Part shown: piece by piece, positions 11,248-23,333 of the stretch
How positions within the stretch are numbered: position 1 is the stretch's first letter
How the letters are laid out: every line of letters begins with the position of its first letter
DNA from: Toxonevra muliebris
Taxonomy: Eukaryota > Arthropoda > Insecta > Diptera > Pallopteridae
Reading direction: 5' to 3'
NCBI GenBank assembly: GCA_963691655.1
Contig: OY829326.1
Span: forward strand, 142,308,998 to 142,372,997
Length of the DNA: 64,000 bases
Notes under the pieces: generated by a model
The model's input: only the letters and a program-made list of their open reading frames with translations
The model's database searches: none
Told to the model about the DNA's origin: nothing
Program-made: the position numbers and the translations under genes

Positions 11248-12978
11248 TATATAAAAAAAAATGAATAATGCAATTTTAACTTCTAAATAAGAAAATATTT
11301 ATATTAAGGTATACTATACATTAAATCACATGATGAAAGCTTGAAGTGTTGAAGAAACAAATGTTGAAAATGAGTAAGGAAATGCAAGAAAATAGTGTGA
11401 GGAAATGTAAAAAATACATATATATTTTTTTATAAATTCAGAAGCTTTTCTTTTCTTTTTTTTCAAATAAGAAAAAAGGAAGATGATATAATTGACATAT
11501 TTTGTAAAACAAAAATTTAACTTATTCTCTTGCACAGGCTGCTACATAGTGCCACGCCCACAACAGCTATATAAACAATTAAAATTTATGTACATATGCA
11601 TATGTTGATGTATATTAATTTTTTGCACATTTTCTTTGCTTTGATCTTTCATGCATAAAAAAGTAGACGCCTTGAAGTATGCAATGATTTGTTTTTTTTT
11701 TTTTTCTGTTTTTTCGCTGCACTCATAGGTAAAGTGCTTAAGTGCTTACTTAAGGCGTGGCACTTTGCGTGTTAATGCACACAAAAATGGAAAATATTCA
11801 ATAATGTTGTGCATTTATATTTTTTGTGAAAGAAAGAAAAAAAAAAACCAAATCACTTTGATCTTTTATGTTTTGTTTTGTTTCATATACTTTAACTATA
11901 AGAAAAAAAAAAAAAATAATATGAAAATTGAAACGCATTATTAATGAAATACCTATTTTCTATAATTTTTTAAAATAATAATAAAATGCATGCAAACATA
12001 CAATTGATTTCTCACAAGTATGAGTGAGAAGTGTTTATCTAAACGCCTTCAATTTTATATTCCACGTAATGACTAACTGTGTTGCTGCATTTTGCCACCT
12101 TTTCATTATCCTTTTAATGTTCAAGTGTGCGCCCATGAGCCATGACTGCAAACATTCAACGAAAAAGAAATCCACTTGAAATTGTATTTTTTTTTTTTGT
12201 TTTTTTCTTTCTCGTTTTTTTGTTTTATTTCGTTGAAAATAAAAGATTGTTTCATACCTCCTACCTCACAGGTGCCTGACTATCTTTCTGCCTGCCTTAC
12301 AATTGCTCAGCAGTTATACGTGTATAAATTCTTTTTGCTTCATACTTCTTGTAGCGTTGTTAGATGCTCACAACAAGCTGCTAACGAGCTCACATATGGT
12401 GGCGGCTGGTAATCGAGTTTAATTGGTAAAATGGTTCATTTAGCTGTCAGAACCAATTATGAAATATGCTGTAAAAACAATTGAGAAATTTTCAAGTAGT
12501 TCTTTGTTGTTTTTTTTTGTATATATGTGTGTGTGTATTATAAATGCAGTAGAAGTATAGAAATTTAAGTTTTACATTGAAAAAAAAAAGAAGGAACATT
12601 AAACATTTAACAATTTTAAATCCTTAATGAAGTTTAAATAGTTTTGTAATTTTTCCATGTAGTGGTGAAAAATAAGAAAGTTTAAGTTGCTCCAATCTTG
12701 GTTTGTTTCAAGAACGTATTCAAGTTGTGGTTTTTTATTTTTTTTGCAATCACCAATTGTAAGTGGCAAATGTTGGTGACTGGCATAATTTGGAACAGTT
12801 TTTACTACCTCAATCTTAAGATAAGGAGTATTGATCAGTTTAAACATTTGATTCTAATTACAATAGCTAGCTTCAAAAGGGATTCTTATGTGGGCGTTAA
12901 TTTTTTTCCGATTGAAAAACCATCGCAGTTTACTTTAATTTTTTTTTTTTGCGAAACCTTTCGTTCACATGGATCACA
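11248..12978. other. Non-coding AT-rich stretch
   Basis: Poly-A and poly-T runs (11455-11470, 11690-11707, 11905-11916, 12185-12200) and a TG microsatellite near 12520-12537 are visible. The ORFs here are low-complexity T- or A-rich readings without family resemblance. Confidence 0.5.
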
Positions 12979-13124
12979 GATGGATCTTGTCTTTCCTTAG
13001 AACATTTTAACCCTCTAGCTCCCACTAGTATGAGTCATTTTGGGTCCTTTTATTAAAAACTCTTTAAAAGCTAAGTTTAAGGGGAGGTAAAGGGTTAAAA
13101 TCTTCCATAAAAATATTCTCCAGA
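12979..13124. repeat. Direct repeat copy 1, enclosing a TTAA-flanked MITE
   Basis: From 12992 to 13124, 133 bases are identical to 13626-13758, 634 bp away. Both copies share the upstream phrase GATGGATCTTGTCTT, after which copy 1 lacks about 35 bp present in copy 2. Inside lies an 84-bp unit at 13011-13094. Confidence 0.85.
13011..13094. mobile_element. piggyBac-like MITE, copy 1
   Basis: TTAA flanks both ends (13007-13010 and 13095-13098). The left end is CCCTCTAGCTCCC; the right end reversed is CCCTTTACCTCCC, matching 10 of 13. TTAA targets and CCC-starting TIRs are features of piggyBac-type elements (established); assignment of this short non-coding unit is inference. Confidence 0.55.
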
Positions 13125-13578
13125 CAATTTCGTAAGGGTAAAACAATTCTATAAACTAATGTGTTTGCACTTTTTGATTTTATATGAGCCGTTCCCGATA
13201 TATAAGTTTTTTCGGGCCCTAGTTTTCACAATTTTCGTTTTAATAAAATTATAATTGCAGTTTTGAAAAAAAAATCAATAAGAACCATTAATTTTTTCGA
13301 GCCTATACCTCTCAATACAATAAAAACTATGTGTCTGCAGGAACTTACAGTAGAAGTGAAACTTTGTTGTTCATTTGAAAATTACACAGTGCAGCACATA
13401 TTTTCGGGACAAAGCCAAACCAAACTCAAACGGTAGTATTTAACCTTAGTAACAAAACCCCCAATCCCTATTTTGCTCCACTACGTCACAATTTTTTACG
13501 GTGGTTTGAAATTTTGATTTTTTGGTCAAAAACCGAATCAAATGAATGAGAAAAATTTATATACAAAATTTTGTTTAA
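13125..13578. other. Spacer between the two direct repeats
   Basis: Non-coding. No internal element was recognised. Confidence 0.4.
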
Positions 13579-13758
13579 GATGGATCTTGTCTTGGACGAC
13601 CTATATTAAAATTTTCCGAGGAATATTTCCTTAGAACATTTTAACCCTCTAGCTCCCACTAGTATGAGTCATTTTGGGTCCTTTTATTAAAAACTCTTTA
13701 AAAGCTAAGTTTAAGGGGAGGTAAAGGGTTAAAATCTTCCATAAAAATATTCTCCAGA
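13579..13758. repeat. Direct repeat copy 2, enclosing a second TTAA-flanked MITE
   Basis: Identical to copy 1 over 133 bases (13626-13758), with the extra 35 bp (GGACGACCTATATTAAAATT and following bases) that copy 1 has lost. Its MITE is at 13645-13728 with TTAA at 13641-13644 and 13729-13732. Because sequence outside the MITE is also duplicated, the pair arose by duplication of a larger unit, not by two separate insertions. Confidence 0.8.
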
Positions 13759-13771
13759 AAATTTCGTTAAG

Positions 13772-14552
13772 GGTCACCAAAGACAACCTGAACCATCCAG
13801 CTGGTCGTTCTGCTGTTGTTGCTGTTTCTTTTGCCTCTACTTCTCTATCGCCAACTCTTACATGGGCTAAAACTGTTGCCATGGCATCACCGATTATTAC
13901 GCCTAATCCATCAAATGCTCGTCTGATCCATTAATCATTCTAATGATATTCCTAATGTGAATAAAATCAAACCTAAAGTTATCGATAACTCTCGTAACAA
14001 TATCAACAACAATAATCATCTGCTAAACGTTGTTGTTGGCCAGAATTTGAATGTTGATCTTGATGTTGCAACTTGGAGAAAATTGCTTCACTTATCATCA
14101 TTTAAACACACGGTTGCAGAAGATAGCATCATCACTTATATCGCACAGCAAGCTTCTATTGATAAGAATCTCCTTAGTTGTCGCAAATTGATTAAGATGG
14201 ATGCTCCTACTAATTCTCTACGTAACATAAACTTTAAAGTGGGTGTTTGTGATGCAATGTATGATTTGGCCAGTTGGAGTAAATGTTAAACCGTTCCAGT
14301 TTTTTCCAAGGAGACAGGTTCTTCAATTACTCACATGAAATCGTCTGTTGTCAATAATCTCATTCCTCTAAAGTTATACTATCAAAACTGTTCTGGAAGT
14401 AGAACAAAATCACATAATATTTGGAATCTAAGTTAGCTTTAGATTTCACTCTCTCTAAATCTGCATTTAAAAATATGGTTAATTCTTTTATTCATAAAGT
14501 TAGTTTTCTTTTTAACTACAATGAACTTTTTGGTTCAATTCACAATCGTATA
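13772..14552 (+). pseudogene. LINE ORF1 and start of ORF2, degraded
   Basis: The reading runs through ...SPTLTWAKTVAMAS, a 110-codon open stretch (13957-14286) with WRKLLHLSSF, ITYIAQQ, SCRKLIKMDAP and NINFKVGV. This resembles the nucleic-acid-binding ORF1 proteins of CR1/Kiri-type LINEs. After stops, a frame near 14372-14415 reads LKLYYQNCSGSRTKSHNIWN, similar to the opening of an APE endonuclease (YYQNVRGLRTK-type phrase), so the ORF1-to-ORF2 junction is crossed. The copy is cut at 14552 by a mariner insertion, and no continuation was recognised on its far side. Clade assignment is by resemblance only. Confidence 0.6.
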
Positions 14553-14554
14553 TA

Positions 14555-15850
14555 CCACCTTAATCAAAAAGTTCCCGGAATAACCACCGTGTGGCACTCC
14601 CATCGTTTCGATTTGAGTTCTGTTTGTACATCTGTTGTTGATATTCCCTCTAAATCTTAGCGTCATAGCTTTACATTTGAAAAAGTTACGTAGCCAAGAG
14701 TACATCTATATCTGTGTGTGTTGGCGATTTTTTACAATTTTAGAAATGGATTTAAATTTGCAACAACGAACTTGTATTAAATTTTGCGTAAAAAACGGAT
14801 TTAATGGTGCGACAAAGATTGGAAATGTTGGAAAAGTGTTTCGGCAACGATTCTCTAAAGAAAACGGTCGTTTACCAGTGGCACGAACGGTTTAAAAGTG
14901 GTCGAGAGTCAATCGAAGATGATGAACGCAGTGGCAGACCATCGACATCGAAAACCGACGAAAACGTTGATAAAGTAAAAGAAATTTTGGTCGATAACCG
15001 CAAATTAACCATCAGAGAGATAGCGGAGGACTTGAACATTGCCTATGGATCCGTTTAAGACATTTTGGTTAATGATTTGGGATTCCGTCGTGTGACAGCA
15101 AAGTTGGTGCCGAAAGACCTCAATTTCATGCACCGTTTCGAGACCGTGTTGACGTCGCAAAAGACATGATTTGCGAGGCGGTATCCGATTCCACATTCAT
15201 CAAAAGGATCATTACTAGAGACGAGATGTGGGTTTATGAGTACGACATGCAATCCAGGCATCAGGCAAGTGATTGGCGTTCACCAAATGAGTCGAGACCA
15301 AAAAAAACCACGTCGTTTTCAGTCAAAAAAGAAGGCAATGCTCACGGTTTTCATGGATTACAACGGTGTAGTGCATTATGAATTTTTACAAGAAAGCCAG
15401 ACAGTAAATAAAGAGTTTTATTAAGGCATTATGAGACATTTGCGTGAAACAATTCGCCGAAAGAGACCAGAATTGTGGACAGAAAACTAGTGGATTTTGC
15501 ACCATGATAACGCATCGTCGTAATTTTTTGACGAAAAATGCAACAAATACCATCCAACAGCAACCGAATTCACCTGATTTGGCTCCCTGTGACTTCTTTA
15601 ATCGAGTTAAAAAACCATTACGGGAAACGCGTTTCAGCAGCCGAGAGGAAGTAATGGAAAAACCGCAGGAAGCACTGATGGACATACCGAAAACCGCATA
15701 TAAAAATTGTTTCGAGGATTGGATCAAGCGCTGGCATAAGTGTGTTGCAGTCGATGGGGATTACTTTGAAGGGGACAATATAGATTTAGATGAATAAACT
15801 TGTATTTTTAATTTTCTGAATAAATTCCGGGGTCTTTTTGATCAAGGCGG
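14555..15850 (+). mobile_element. mariner transposon, near full length, decayed
   Basis: TIRs are CCACCTTAATCAAAAAGTTC from 14555 and, reversed, CCGCCTTGATCAAAAAGACC ending at 15850, with TA on both sides (ends accurate to about 2 bp). At 1296 bp this is the usual mariner size. A shorter copy of the same element lies in reverse orientation at 38509-39408. Confidence 0.9.
14746..15797 (+). pseudogene. mariner (DD34D-type) transposase pseudogene
   Basis: The start is the ATG at 14746 (MDLNLQQRTCIKF...) and the stop ends at 15797 (...GDNIDLDE). Readable blocks in order: N-terminal helix-turn-helix with VYQWHERFKSGRESIEDD and the SGRPSTS hinge; ITRDEMWVYEYD, holding the first catalytic aspartate region; WILHHDNASS, the second; and PDLAPCDFF, the third, which is the mariner-type terminal D. 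Frameshifts lie near 14810-14890, 15140-15165 and 15300-15380, with in-frame stops at about 15056 and 15488, and the LF of the DFFLF block is missing. Length and layout match a roughly 345-residue mariner transposase. It cannot make an active enzyme. Confidence 0.88.
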
Positions 15851-15852
15851 TA

Positions 15853-17434
15853 TATTAATAGACCTTTTATTTTAATTTGACATTTCTCATAGAAAAGTTA
15901 TGAACATTAAAAATTTTCTGTAAAAGATCCGATAATGCTTTGTATTTTTTTTGTTAAGTTTTGTTTAAACTTTTTAAATTTACCCGTGGGTCGAAAATTT
16001 CGAATAAACGAAATCCTTAACATTCATAGAAAAACTAAACTTTTTTGTATCTTATCTTTTATCTATTCGGGCTTTTTGGTCGTTGATTTTTTGGAACTAT
16101 TAAAGAAAAACTTCAATTTCTATTTTCTCCTACGCGTTTTGGTCTTTTTAAGACCATCCTCAACTTTTTTCACTTTTTTTTAGAATGCAAAGTCAGACCC
16201 TATATTTAAAATTGTGTTTGCACAGTATTATCACGCTTTCAACAAAGTGTTACCTTTTTGCGTCCGGAACCTGATTTGCGGAAATTTTTTTTTCTGAATA
16301 ATACAATATAAATACAATAATCTACTATTTCGATCCCTTATTTTTTTTACTCTATTACATTTTCCTTTGCAAGATTAGAAGCGACTTCAGGAAGTAACGT
16401 TTAATTATCTAGAATAGAAATAATATTAATGTATGTTTACCGTATAATAATAACACAATTATTGCCAAAAAGAAAATAGTAAGAGAAAGTGCGTTTCATA
16501 TTATCAAATCAAGAGGCGCACAATGATGATTTCTCTGTTTCAGTTCAATCGTGTGAAATTCTTAGTGCATCAATACCTTTTTTCAAGGATCTTGAATGAG
16601 AAAAATTCCGAACAGGTGTGAAAGAATAACATTATGAATAACTTAAGTGTATTCTTCTTAAACTGCTTGAACATATTAATCCTATTATAGCAATCATTTT
16701 CATTTGATTTAACAGGATTACTGTGATTGTTTATACAAGAGGCGTGTTGACATGATGATTTTGTTGTCAGTAGATATAGAACAGTAGATAGAACAGTTAA
16801 AATTTTACAAAAAATAAACAAAAAATTATTCCTTATTCTACATTTCGTTTCAAAAGACTAAAAAGGAAGTTAAAACATGCACAGCAACCAACACAAAAGC
16901 AAACCAAGTACGTATACTTCACACAGATCCATGTATGAAAACAAGAGTATCTTACAAATACCATATTCTTATATGTTTAAAGTAAAGGAACAAGTTGAAT
17001 ACCCTTGTTGTTAGATCTTGTATCTTGGATTTTGTGCAATGAATGACAAATGTTATATAAATATTTTGACAGAAGAATGCCAAAAATTTCGCACAATATG
17101 TTGGACAATGCCGGTGGAGAAGATGACCGGGAAACCTACAAAAACAAATCAGTAGCGCAGGAAACGAAGGTAGCGAAAATACTGTGAAGATTGAAATATT
17201 TTCGTCTTTTTTTTTGGTATTTTGATATTTTAGTTTTATTTATTTTTTTTTTTATTTGTGAAACGTTAAGTTGAATGGAATGTCGCCAACAAATTTCAGT
17301 TGCATTCGAGATTCGTTATTTAAGGTAGAGACAGAGAAATTATAATTTATTCAAGAAATTAATTTATTTAAGGAATGTTACTTAATTGAGTTATATAAAT
17401 GTTTTCGAATGTTAAGCAACATTAAGCAATGATA
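15853..17434. other. Non-coding stretch
   Basis: AT-rich, with T-runs near 17206-17256. ORFs up to 83 codons here are low-complexity and match nothing I know. No element ends were recognised. Confidence 0.5.
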
Positions 17435-17436
17435 TA

Positions 17437-18704
17437 AGGAGTGAGATTGAAAAAATCTTAACACACCTTTTTTTTACCTAATAATTTTTTTTGGGTGTAA
17501 AATTTAGAAATTTCTTTGATCTAGTTATCTTTAAAAAATATGTCAGTTGTTATTTTTAAAGGCAAACATGTTGAGTTATTGTGAGTTTGATCAAAATGAG
17601 TGAAGAAAAAGAAGTAAGTCTTAAAATTATTAAAAATTTTCAATAAAATCCAAATTGGTCATACAAAAAATCGGCCAGAGAATTGAAGGTCTGCCGTCGA
17701 ACTGTTTCCAATTCAGGAGAATTTGACCATCGACAGGAAATCTGGTTCAGGAAGAAAACAAGGACCACATGATATTGGGAAAGCCAAGAAAATAGAAAGC
17801 ATACTGAAAAGATCTCCAAACACATCTGGTAGAAAAGCTGCTCGGTTAGCCCAGTAGTCTGACTATTTGGTGCGAAAAGTTAAAGCCAATGCAGGTTTGA
17901 AAACATAACAAAGTCCAAAAAGTTCCAGACAGGAATGCTGCAAAAAATTTAGACGTCAAAAGTAGGGCTCGGGAATTAAAATCGAATTTAATACAAAAAT
18001 ATTCATGTTGTATAATGGACGACGAAACGTATGTACTGACAGATTTTACGCAGCTTCCGGGTCAAAATTTTTATGTTGCTGATTCTCGAGGAAATGTCGA
18101 AGAACAATTTAGAATCCAAAAGCAGACAAAATTTCCTAAACAATTTCCTAAAAAGAAGCAAGTCATTTGTTATAGTGGGCTCTATAAATACCGAAATATA
18201 GATCAAAGACTGTTTGAAAAAAAGACTTCTTCCTTTCATAAGAGAGCACAATGTGTCCACATATTTTTGGCCCGATTTGGCATCATGTCACTACGGCAAG
18301 AAAGCTCTGGAGTGGTACCAAAGTAATAACATAGTTTTTGTACCAAGAGAGGCCAATCTCAATCCTCCAAATTGTCCGGAGCTGAGACCAGTGGAGAGAT
18401 ATTGGGCTCTTGTGAAAAGAAACTTAAAAGAGCACAAAAAAGGTGTCCCAAAATATCGAAGATTTTAAAAGGAGATGGGCAAACTGTTCCAAAAAGGTGT
18501 CTGAAACAACTATCAAATCTCTAATGGAAGGCTTACCAAAAAAGGTCCACGAGTTCATAAATAGTGGTTAGAACTATAGAAGTTTTATTTTTCTGTAATT
18601 TGTAAAATATTATCAATTAAATAGAAAAAAATCAAAACTCTAAGATCAACCGTTTAAAAATTATTGAATTTTATATATGTTAAGATTTTTTCGATCTCAC
18701 TCCT
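17437..18704 (+). mobile_element. Tc1/mariner-superfamily transposon, 39-residue D-E type, copy 1
   Basis: TIRs are AGGAGTGAGATTGAAAAAAT from 17437 and, reversed, AGGAGTGAGATCGAAAAAAT ending at 18704, with TA at 17435-17436 and 18705-18706. Length is 1268 bp. The encoded transposase family is shared with the element at 50566-52159, though the TIRs differ, so these are two lineages of one family. Confidence 0.88.
17596..18571 (+). pseudogene. Tc1/mariner-superfamily transposase (DDE with 39-residue gap), broken
   Basis: The ATG at 17596 opens MSEEKEVSLKIIKNFQ, followed at once by a stop. Later frames give SYKKSARELKVCRRTVSN (helix-turn-helix), then MDDETYVLTDF with the first catalytic D (near 18018), FWPDLASCHYGK with the second, and CPELRPVERYW with the catalytic E. 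I count 39 residues between the second D and the E. The C-terminus TIKSLMEGLPKKVHEFI ends at a TAG at 18569-18571. Frameshifts near 17640-17960, 18215 and 18465 and several stops disable it. The WPDLASCHYG and PELRPIE-type motifs define a distinct insect branch; I do not have a certain family name. Confidence 0.8.
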
Positions 18705-18706
18705 TA

Positions 18707-20339
18707 TTAGGTCCTCTTACGGAGTTGTTAGTATATAATACACTATATTACCACTTAGCTGAAAAGTAAATTTCATGTAAAATTTGTGGTCTTGAATATG
18801 TCATGCAAAATTCTATGAATTCTAGTAAAGCTTGAGTCTTATAACTCGAAAAGATTTGCTGAAATCTCAAGAACCTTTGCCGGATTTTATAGTGATGAGG
18901 TATGGGGGATGTTATTCAGACCTTTCCCTATTGAGATTTTTTGGTAAGTAAATTATTTCAATGAAATACAAAATTTTTCTGCTGGGCTGATATCTAGTAA
19001 TAGCTACAAGTTTAAAAATAGGAGGAAGAGGGCATTGCCCATTTTCCCATAACGTAAAACTCAAGTAAATTTACGAATCTCATAACATTAGCTTCTCATT
19101 AACCAAGGAGTGGCAGTATTCAATAAAAATTTCAAACAGAACTATAATTCCAGAAATTTTCTATTTGTAGAGCCATGAAGTGAAAGCAGAGACGTTCAAC
19201 TGAAAGCTTCCTTAACTATGGTGTTGATGTGAAGTTACATTTCTAACATATTCAATAGCTAAACCAGATTTTGAAAATAAGGACTCCGTTGAAAAGCAAC
19301 TTGTTTCTTAGCTCAAATGATTTTAAACAAAGCTTCAACAAAGCACAACTCTGCTATGTTATGCTATGTAGGTTAAGCGAAATGAACGATGTTAATTTCA
19401 CTTGCTTCAAGGTTAGGCAAGGCAAAGAGATTTCAAATTAGACAGCAATTTCAAAATGTTTTCTCCTCTTAGAACCAATGGATGAAAGAGAGAGGAATTG
19501 AACTCGAAGCTTTCTTAAATTAAGTTCTGACACTCAGGGGATACCTTTGTGAATGCAAAGCATTGCGTTGATTGAGGAGGGAACATAAATAAATGGTAGG
19601 AGGAAAGAGGGAGAAGTAATTGTGCCTGTTTGTTTTAAATTTGGAAAGGTGATAAAAATCAGAAAAACAATTACAGGTAGCTTGTTCCATATAGGCGTGG
19701 AAAGGCGTTGGAGTACTTCATCCACGTCAAATGCGGTTTGTTTGGTTTTGGTGAATACATGGTGAATCTCATGAAAATATCAATAGAATAAAGTCACGCA
19801 ACACACGTTTCTAAGATACTCCAGGAAGTAAATGGACCTCTTTCCTTCAGTTGCGTTCGTGAATCGCCTGCTTATAAATGCAAATTATATTGAATTTCGG
19901 AACAGATATAGATGGTTGTTCAAATCATCATGATTTGAGAGAGAGAGAAAGAGGGCTGGAAAATTAGAGACTATCAAATGATAACGCACGAGAGTTTCGG
20001 GTTAAAAATTATTATTTCACAGAGCGTGATTTTATTGAAAAAAAGCGATTAGTTTAAAGTAAGGGGTACTCAAAGACTAACTTAGGTTTTCTCAAGTCAT
20101 GGGATTTTATACGACTAGCAATTGGTATAATCCCATGATTTGAGAGAATCTATTACAGGATAGTGGTATATACGGAGAGTATATATATATATATATGTTA
20201 CATTGTAATAGAAAAATTCCAGAGTGGTATTTCAAAGGCTCTTTTATACAATTCAATTGAATACCAGAGTGGTATTCTAAGCCTTTATGGGGGAAATTCA
20301 AAATTCAATAATTCAGTACTTATACTATATATATGTATA
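18707..20339. other. Non-coding stretch
   Basis: No family-like ORF is seen. A small perfect inverted repeat AATACC-N5-GGTATT lies near 20259-20276, and the phrase CCAGAGTGGTATT occurs twice (about 20219 and 20263). A TA microsatellite is at 20178-20196. Confidence 0.45.
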
Positions 20340-21060
20340 TCGTTGTGAGACGACGATGGTCGAAGTGATGATGATGAGTAGTGCAGGGAGCACTAATCAA
20401 ACTCAATGAGGGGCTCCTCCACCGGGTCCTCAACAATGGTGTTTATCATGCGGAGATTAGTCGCAGTGAAGCATATCTTTACCGATTTATTCAACCGATG
20501 CACTTGTCTGCTTGTTTTGACACGCCAAAAATATGATTATTCCAACGAACATCACTTTGGATGGACATGCCCAGAACATCAAGAGTCGCTGATTTCGCAA
20601 TAACTATTCACCCATAACCAGGGAATAACAGGCGAATTGAATTCAATTCTGTTCAAAGATTGATTGGAGATCATTATTGAGTGAGTCATAGAATTTCTAG
20701 TCAAGGACAAGTCACTTATGAAAATAAGGAAAAAGAGTAAGGAAAACTATCGAGCCCTATGGCCCACAACACGGATAAATCGGTCACTAACGAAACTTGT
20801 GATTCATTGAGTGAAGTTGTTACCGACCCTATGCGTAATCAGTTTCGACATCAATGCTTCATGTTAAATCTGTCAAACTGCTTACAAATATCCAAAGCAA
20901 CCGGCTTGTTCTCACCTAAGCCATGGACGCTATGGTTCCAGTTCTCAACGAGAACAGCCATAAGATCGGTGGAAACTTCAACTATTTGGAAAATATCTGT
21001 GAATTTTACCGCCAATGAATTAAATCAATCAAAGCACTGATCCACGGGAATTTTACTCGG
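20340..21060. other. Unrecognised stretch of higher complexity
   Basis: This stretch is less AT-rich and less repetitive than its neighbours, and both strands carry broken open readings (for example 20406-20603 and 20759-21040 on +). I recognise no domain. It may be an eroded element or gene fragment. Confidence 0.3.
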
Positions 21061-21289
21061 TAAGATTATGACATTAGCTTAAATAGAATTATGTTTACAT
21101 ACATATATCCTCTCTATAAAGGAAGAAATGGTAAATGGTAGTGGCGGATCCAACTGAAAGTTTAAGCAAACGATTACAGCCATATAAAATCTTTCCACAG
21201 TGTGACTGCTTATAATACTTATAAGTAAACTATTAGATTAAACCTGAAATTTCAGAGTCATTTTATGGATATCTTACTTTTTGAAAGCT
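21061..21289. other. Spacer with a CAGTGGCGGATC-type motif
   Basis: The phrase AGTGGCGGATCCAACTG at about 21139 resembles the recurring CAGTGG(C/T)GGATC element end seen reversed near 49027 and 52263. No element could be closed here. Confidence 0.35.
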
Positions 21290-21520
21290 TGTGGTCTGCT
21301 TTTTAAATTTACTTAAGGTTTGGTTTTTGGTCAAAGTTTCGCAATGAATTTCAGCCTGATTTTTTGTCTCCCTATTGATCTAAATGTTGCTTTGATTTTT
21401 TATGTGTTTCTGGTCAGAGTTTTGGTTTGAATATCGGTCTGATTATTGGTCTGAAATTGGTCTAACATCTGGCCTAATTTTTGGTGTGCTCTTGGCCTAA
21501 ATTTGCAACAATATTTTGGG
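21290..21520 (+). repeat. Degenerate GGTCTGA(A)TTT tandem repeat, locus 1
   Basis: Units of about 11-20 bases recur with the core GGTCTGA or GGCCTAA followed by TTTT (for example near 21423, 21437, 21447, 21459, 21471 and 21491). The same degenerate repeat occurs at 50440-50565 and 52160-52255. Confidence 0.6.
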
Positions 21521-23330
21521 AAAGTCCACAAAAAATGAAGACTAAGATCAACTACGTAAAGATTACATGGGAAAATTCGACTTCAAAGATTTATTTTCAA
21601 TCCACACCCCACATAAAAAAATTCAGCAAATAGTTTTCAAAAGGTAAAAATATTAACAGAAGTCTAGACATGACTATGAATACTTCATTATGCTTTAATT
21701 ATTGTATAAATAATATTTCTTTAGAAATATACCAAAATATATATGTACCCATTTAGAAATAAAGAAATAGTATTTTCAATCTAAAAATCTAAATTAATTT
21801 GAAGAAAGCAAACGAACAGAAAAGAAAAGAAAAAAAAAAGTTGGAAATAATAATGAGACCATTGCATAATTTCCGCCTCATACTTTTACTCTATTTTACA
21901 TTTTTAATTGCAACACTGGCAGCAATAAAATAAAGCAAAAAAAAATCTTTTCTTTTTCTGTTACGCAGAAACGAAGCTTATAATTATACGTCCACACAAG
22001 ATAAAAAAAAAGAAAAAAAAAAACCAAATACAAAAAATAATAATTGAAAATTGCGCAATGCACACTTAAGTAAGTGAGAAAAAAGGAGGAGGAACGAATG
22101 CAGTTGGTGTGAGGTAAGGAGTTGGAGGTGTTGGGTGGAAGGCAGGAAAGCCACAATTAACCGTATACATCAAATTGAATGCGCGACGTACATACTCGTA
22201 TGCATAAGAATGAATGTGTGAGTGCATGTGGGGAGTTGCTTTATGATGGCAGCCATTATTATCCTTTATTTCAATGCTCCAACTTCAGCGCTTACTCTAC
22301 TGTGCCCTTCTTGCACATGCTCCTCACTCTCAGTACGCCCAACCAACATAACTTGCAGCAATATATGAAAATTATGCGCAAATTGCAAAATTCCGGATAT
22401 TTCGCGGCAAAATGGTGTGAATTGCGGTTGTGTTTGATTGTGGCAGTAAGGAGGAGAAGGAAGAGGGGGGAGGGGGGAGGGGGGGGAGGTAGAAAGAGTG
22501 AATAGGGAAAGTGTGAGGCGTATAGCTTTGTTATCGCTTCATGCCACATGCCACATCTCCATACATGTGTATGTGTGTGTATGTGCGATGTGCGGCACTA
22601 TTTGCATAATTGAAATGGAAATTCATACTGACAATGAATGCAATGAGTGGAATCAGCCTCATCATTATCTTCATCATTATACCCACACACACACACATAC
22701 ATCTACCAGCATGTAGTGAGGTATATGTATGCATGTATGTGTGTGATGATAATGAGAAGTGTTTGTGTCATTGAGATTACGTTTCTCATTTGTTAAAACT
22801 AAAATTATATACTACCAATTTACATACATACATACATACATACATACGAATAGATAGTAGATATATGTACATACCTTTTTATATTCCTCATAAATGGGTG
22901 GGTTCCATTTGGTTAGCCAAGTTGAAATGAGTTGTGAGATTATGCGGTAAGAAAGAATATTTAAAATTTTCTTTATCGCAAGATGATTTTATTATTTTTG
23001 AAAATTTTTTTGGTTTTGGTTAAGTTGCTAAAATATATAACGTGTCTAAATTAAAATATTTTTAACAATTTTTTCTAGTTCTTCTCTAATCCTCCTCCTT
23101 TCAAGAGAACGATCGCAAATCGAACTGACTTTTAGAAATGTCTTAAAATAAAAGCGAAACATTAAAAAAAAAAGTGGCAACAAAAGCGGAAGTAAATTAA
23201 AATCAATTGGGGGCAAACACTGATGAAGACAACGAGGTCTCAGTATACATATTTCATATACTCTTAACTCTAATCATATAGCAAATGAGAAATGCTCTGG
23301 AAAGAAACGCTTATTTTACTGTTACCAAAA
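21521..23330. other. Non-coding stretch with microsatellites
   Basis: A purine-rich run near 22450-22493 (GGAGG-type), CA and TG microsatellites at 22562-22585 and 22684-22700, and a TACA array at 22822-22850 are visible. The ORFs are shadows of these repeats. Confidence 0.5.
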
Positions 23331-23333
23331 TTA

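Noticed and set aside
15386..15727. 113-codon minus-strand ORF
   Set aside because: Antisense to the mariner transposase pseudogene; the same kind of shadow appears at 38633-38944.
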